DNA of 64,000 bases from an uncultured Mobiluncus sp. (GTDB lineage Bacteria > Actinomycetota > Actinomycetes > Actinomycetales > Actinomycetaceae), in assembly GCF_947087965.1 (NCBI RefSeq), contig NZ_CAMUES010000006.1:62001-126000 (forward strand), given 5' to 3'. The notes beneath the pieces are model-generated. The model was not told the DNA's origin. It saw nothing but the letters and a program-made list of their open reading frames with translations, and made no database searches. The first letter of the stretch is position 1. Every line of letters starts with the position of its first letter. The translations under genes and the position numbers were made by a program. Positions 62,911 through 64,000 of the stretch are shown here, piece after piece.

Positions 62911-64000
62911 TCAGCGCATACTGAAAGAATCGTCAGCGTCGGCATTAAGAACGGGGTGGGTGTCGACAATTTCCCTGTCTTGCAGCCAATTTCGATCCGT
63001 GAGCATCCGGGCTGTGGAAAGGCCGATGCCAATGGCCAAAATGACCACGGACACTTCGCTAAGGGAGGCGATAGCTCCTATCGTATTTCCTTCGTTGAGG
63101 TGTACTAAGGCTGAATAGAGAGGAACGCCGGGAACCATCAGCACTGCTGCCGGAACGGACAACGAGACTCGTGAATAGTTAAAGTTCGACAGACGGGAAA
63201 TAACGTCAGCAAGCAGACCGATTGCCAGCGCCTCCAGCCCTACCGAAAATTGCCAATTGAATCCCGATTCCACAACGAAAAAACGCAACGGATTAACCAG
63301 AGCGCATATCAACCCGGCATAGACGCACAGTCGCCGGGTCGAATTGAACAGCATGGCAAACCCGGCAGAGGCCACAAATGAACAGAATGTTCGGGCGAAG
63401 TACAGCCAATGCCCCTCCAGAGGCGGGTTCACCGCGGGGTCTACCGCCCAGTGGAAGGTTAGGGACACAATCCACACGCTCGCTCCGGCTGAAATAATCA
63501 ACATCAAGGTATAAACCAGGCGCGGTATCCCAGCGGAAAGATCCAGGCGTACCAAATCGAGCATCGAGGTAATGAGCGGGAAACCGGGAACCAAAAACAG
63601 TACCGCGGAGACAATTCCCACCCGGAATCCGAGAGGATCAGCTGTTATCCAAGGCGGTATAGTCGCCAGAACCGCTGGTGAATAGGCGCGCTGCAGCATC
63701 GTTTCCAGTAGCACGGCGCAACCGATGTAGACCAGTGAGGCAGCAAAACCGGCGGTCATCCAGACCGCAAAATGATTAGTTTTCTTTGCCATCATTATCC
63801 GGCGCACGCTTTGCCCGAATCCCGCCGCTACACCAGCCAGAACGCACTCGATGAGCCCGCCGCGGTTCAGGAAACAGAAACAGGCACAGGCAAATCCTGC
63901 TGCCAAAGTGTTAGCAATCTTATTGAATTCAGGTTTGTAGGACTCAATGCGATCCATGAGCCGGTTTGCCTCGCTGACGGGCGTGTCCGGTTTAATGTTT
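62911..64000 (-). CDS. Threonine/serine exporter-type membrane protein (5' end outside window)
   Basis: The visible 362 codons show a ThrE-like two-domain membrane protein: the end of the first domain (LAAGFACACFCFLNRGG, LVPGFPLITSMLDLVR) and a second domain (FARTFCSFVASAGFAML, VMVPGVPLYSALVHL) with about ten membrane segments. Full ThrE proteins are near 490 residues and begin with a soluble part. The frame is open to the right edge (the ATG at 63957 is internal in my view), so the gene is cut by the window. It exports Thr/Ser in Corynebacterium. Confidence 0.83.
   Translation of the reverse strand, partial: NIKPDTPVSEANRLMDRIESYKPEFNKIANTLAAGFACACFCFLNRGGLIECVLAGVAAGFGQSVRRIMMAKKTNHFAVWMTAGFAASLVYIGCAVLLETMLQRAYSPAVLATIPPWITADPLGFRVGIVSAVLFLVPGFPLITSMLDLVRLDLSAGIPRLVYTLMLIISAGASVWIVSLTFHWAVDPAVNPPLEGHWLYFARTFCSFVASAGFAMLFNSTRRLCVYAGLICALVNPLRFFVVESGFNWQFSVGLEALAIGLLADVISRLSNFNYSRVSLSVPAAVLMVPGVPLYSALVHLNEGNTIGAIASLSEVSVVILAIGIGLSTARMLTDRNWLQDREIVDTHPVLNADADDSFSMR

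Noticed and set aside
1..64000. tRNA genes, rRNA genes, CRISPR arrays and prophage
   Set aside because: Looked for T-arm motifs, regularly spaced short repeats and phage structural genes in intergenic spaces; none was convincing.

Overview
The window looks like a chromosomal segment of a mid-50s %GC actinobacterium. The signs are the order tig-clpP1-clpP2-clpX, a ClgR-type regulator next to a DUF3046 gene, DUF3145 and DUF3052 proteins, many GTG/TTG starts, and CWB2 cell-wall-binding repeats. Chemoreceptors, a complete narGHJI set and iron and molybdenum acquisition genes fit a motile, facultatively anaerobic, nitrate-respiring member of the Actinomycetaceae. Mobiluncus is my best guess; this is inference, because no rRNA or other phylogenetic marker was compared. 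No rRNA, tRNA, CRISPR array, intact insertion sequence or prophage was seen.

Layout. 1-3.5 kb: the end of a secreted trypsin-like protease with CWB2 repeats, a hipB-hipA module with a palindromic operator, and a CWB2 gene fragment after hipA. 3.5-14.7 kb: housekeeping genes (ClgR-like regulator, DUF3046, proS, def, DUF3145, DUF3052, tig, clpP1, clpP2, clpX, an orphan lipoprotein, chorismate mutase). 14.8-25.6 kb: a large iron locus with two DtxR-type palindromes, a DUF4418 Met/His-rich membrane protein, a first MacB/FtsX-type ABC pair, an FTR1 permease, a P19/Tp34 lipoprotein, a DUF2318 membrane redox protein, a second ABC set (two permeases and an ATPase), an FMN-binding lipoprotein and ApbE.

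25.8-35.3 kb: mobA, a MogA/MoaB paralogue, narK and narGHJI. 35.4-44.4 kb: valS, proC, a short-chain dehydrogenase, a degenerate duplicated gene start with a palindromic insert, a flavin disulfide-reductase-type oxidoreductase, a YbjN protein, and an adenine methyltransferase overlapping a membrane-anchored HNH nuclease. 44.5-54.9 kb: molybdate uptake (modABC and an HTH-TOBE regulator), a DUF6457 protein, moaA, moaD, a moaE-moeB fusion, moeA, tatB-tatA-tatC, moaC and a second mog. 54.9-61.2 kb: three family-3 solute-binding lipoproteins interleaved with two chemoreceptors that share a 558-bp identical stretch. 61.3-64 kb: an AspT/YidE-type antiporter and a ThrE-type exporter cut by the window edge.

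The nar, moa/moe/mog, mobA and mod genes together supply nitrate uptake, the respiratory reductase and its molybdopterin cofactor. The iron locus joins permease, periplasmic metal binding, ABC modules and extracytoplasmic flavin redox chemistry, probably under iron-dependent control. The solute-binding/chemoreceptor cluster has no permease and probably serves ligand sensing rather than transport.
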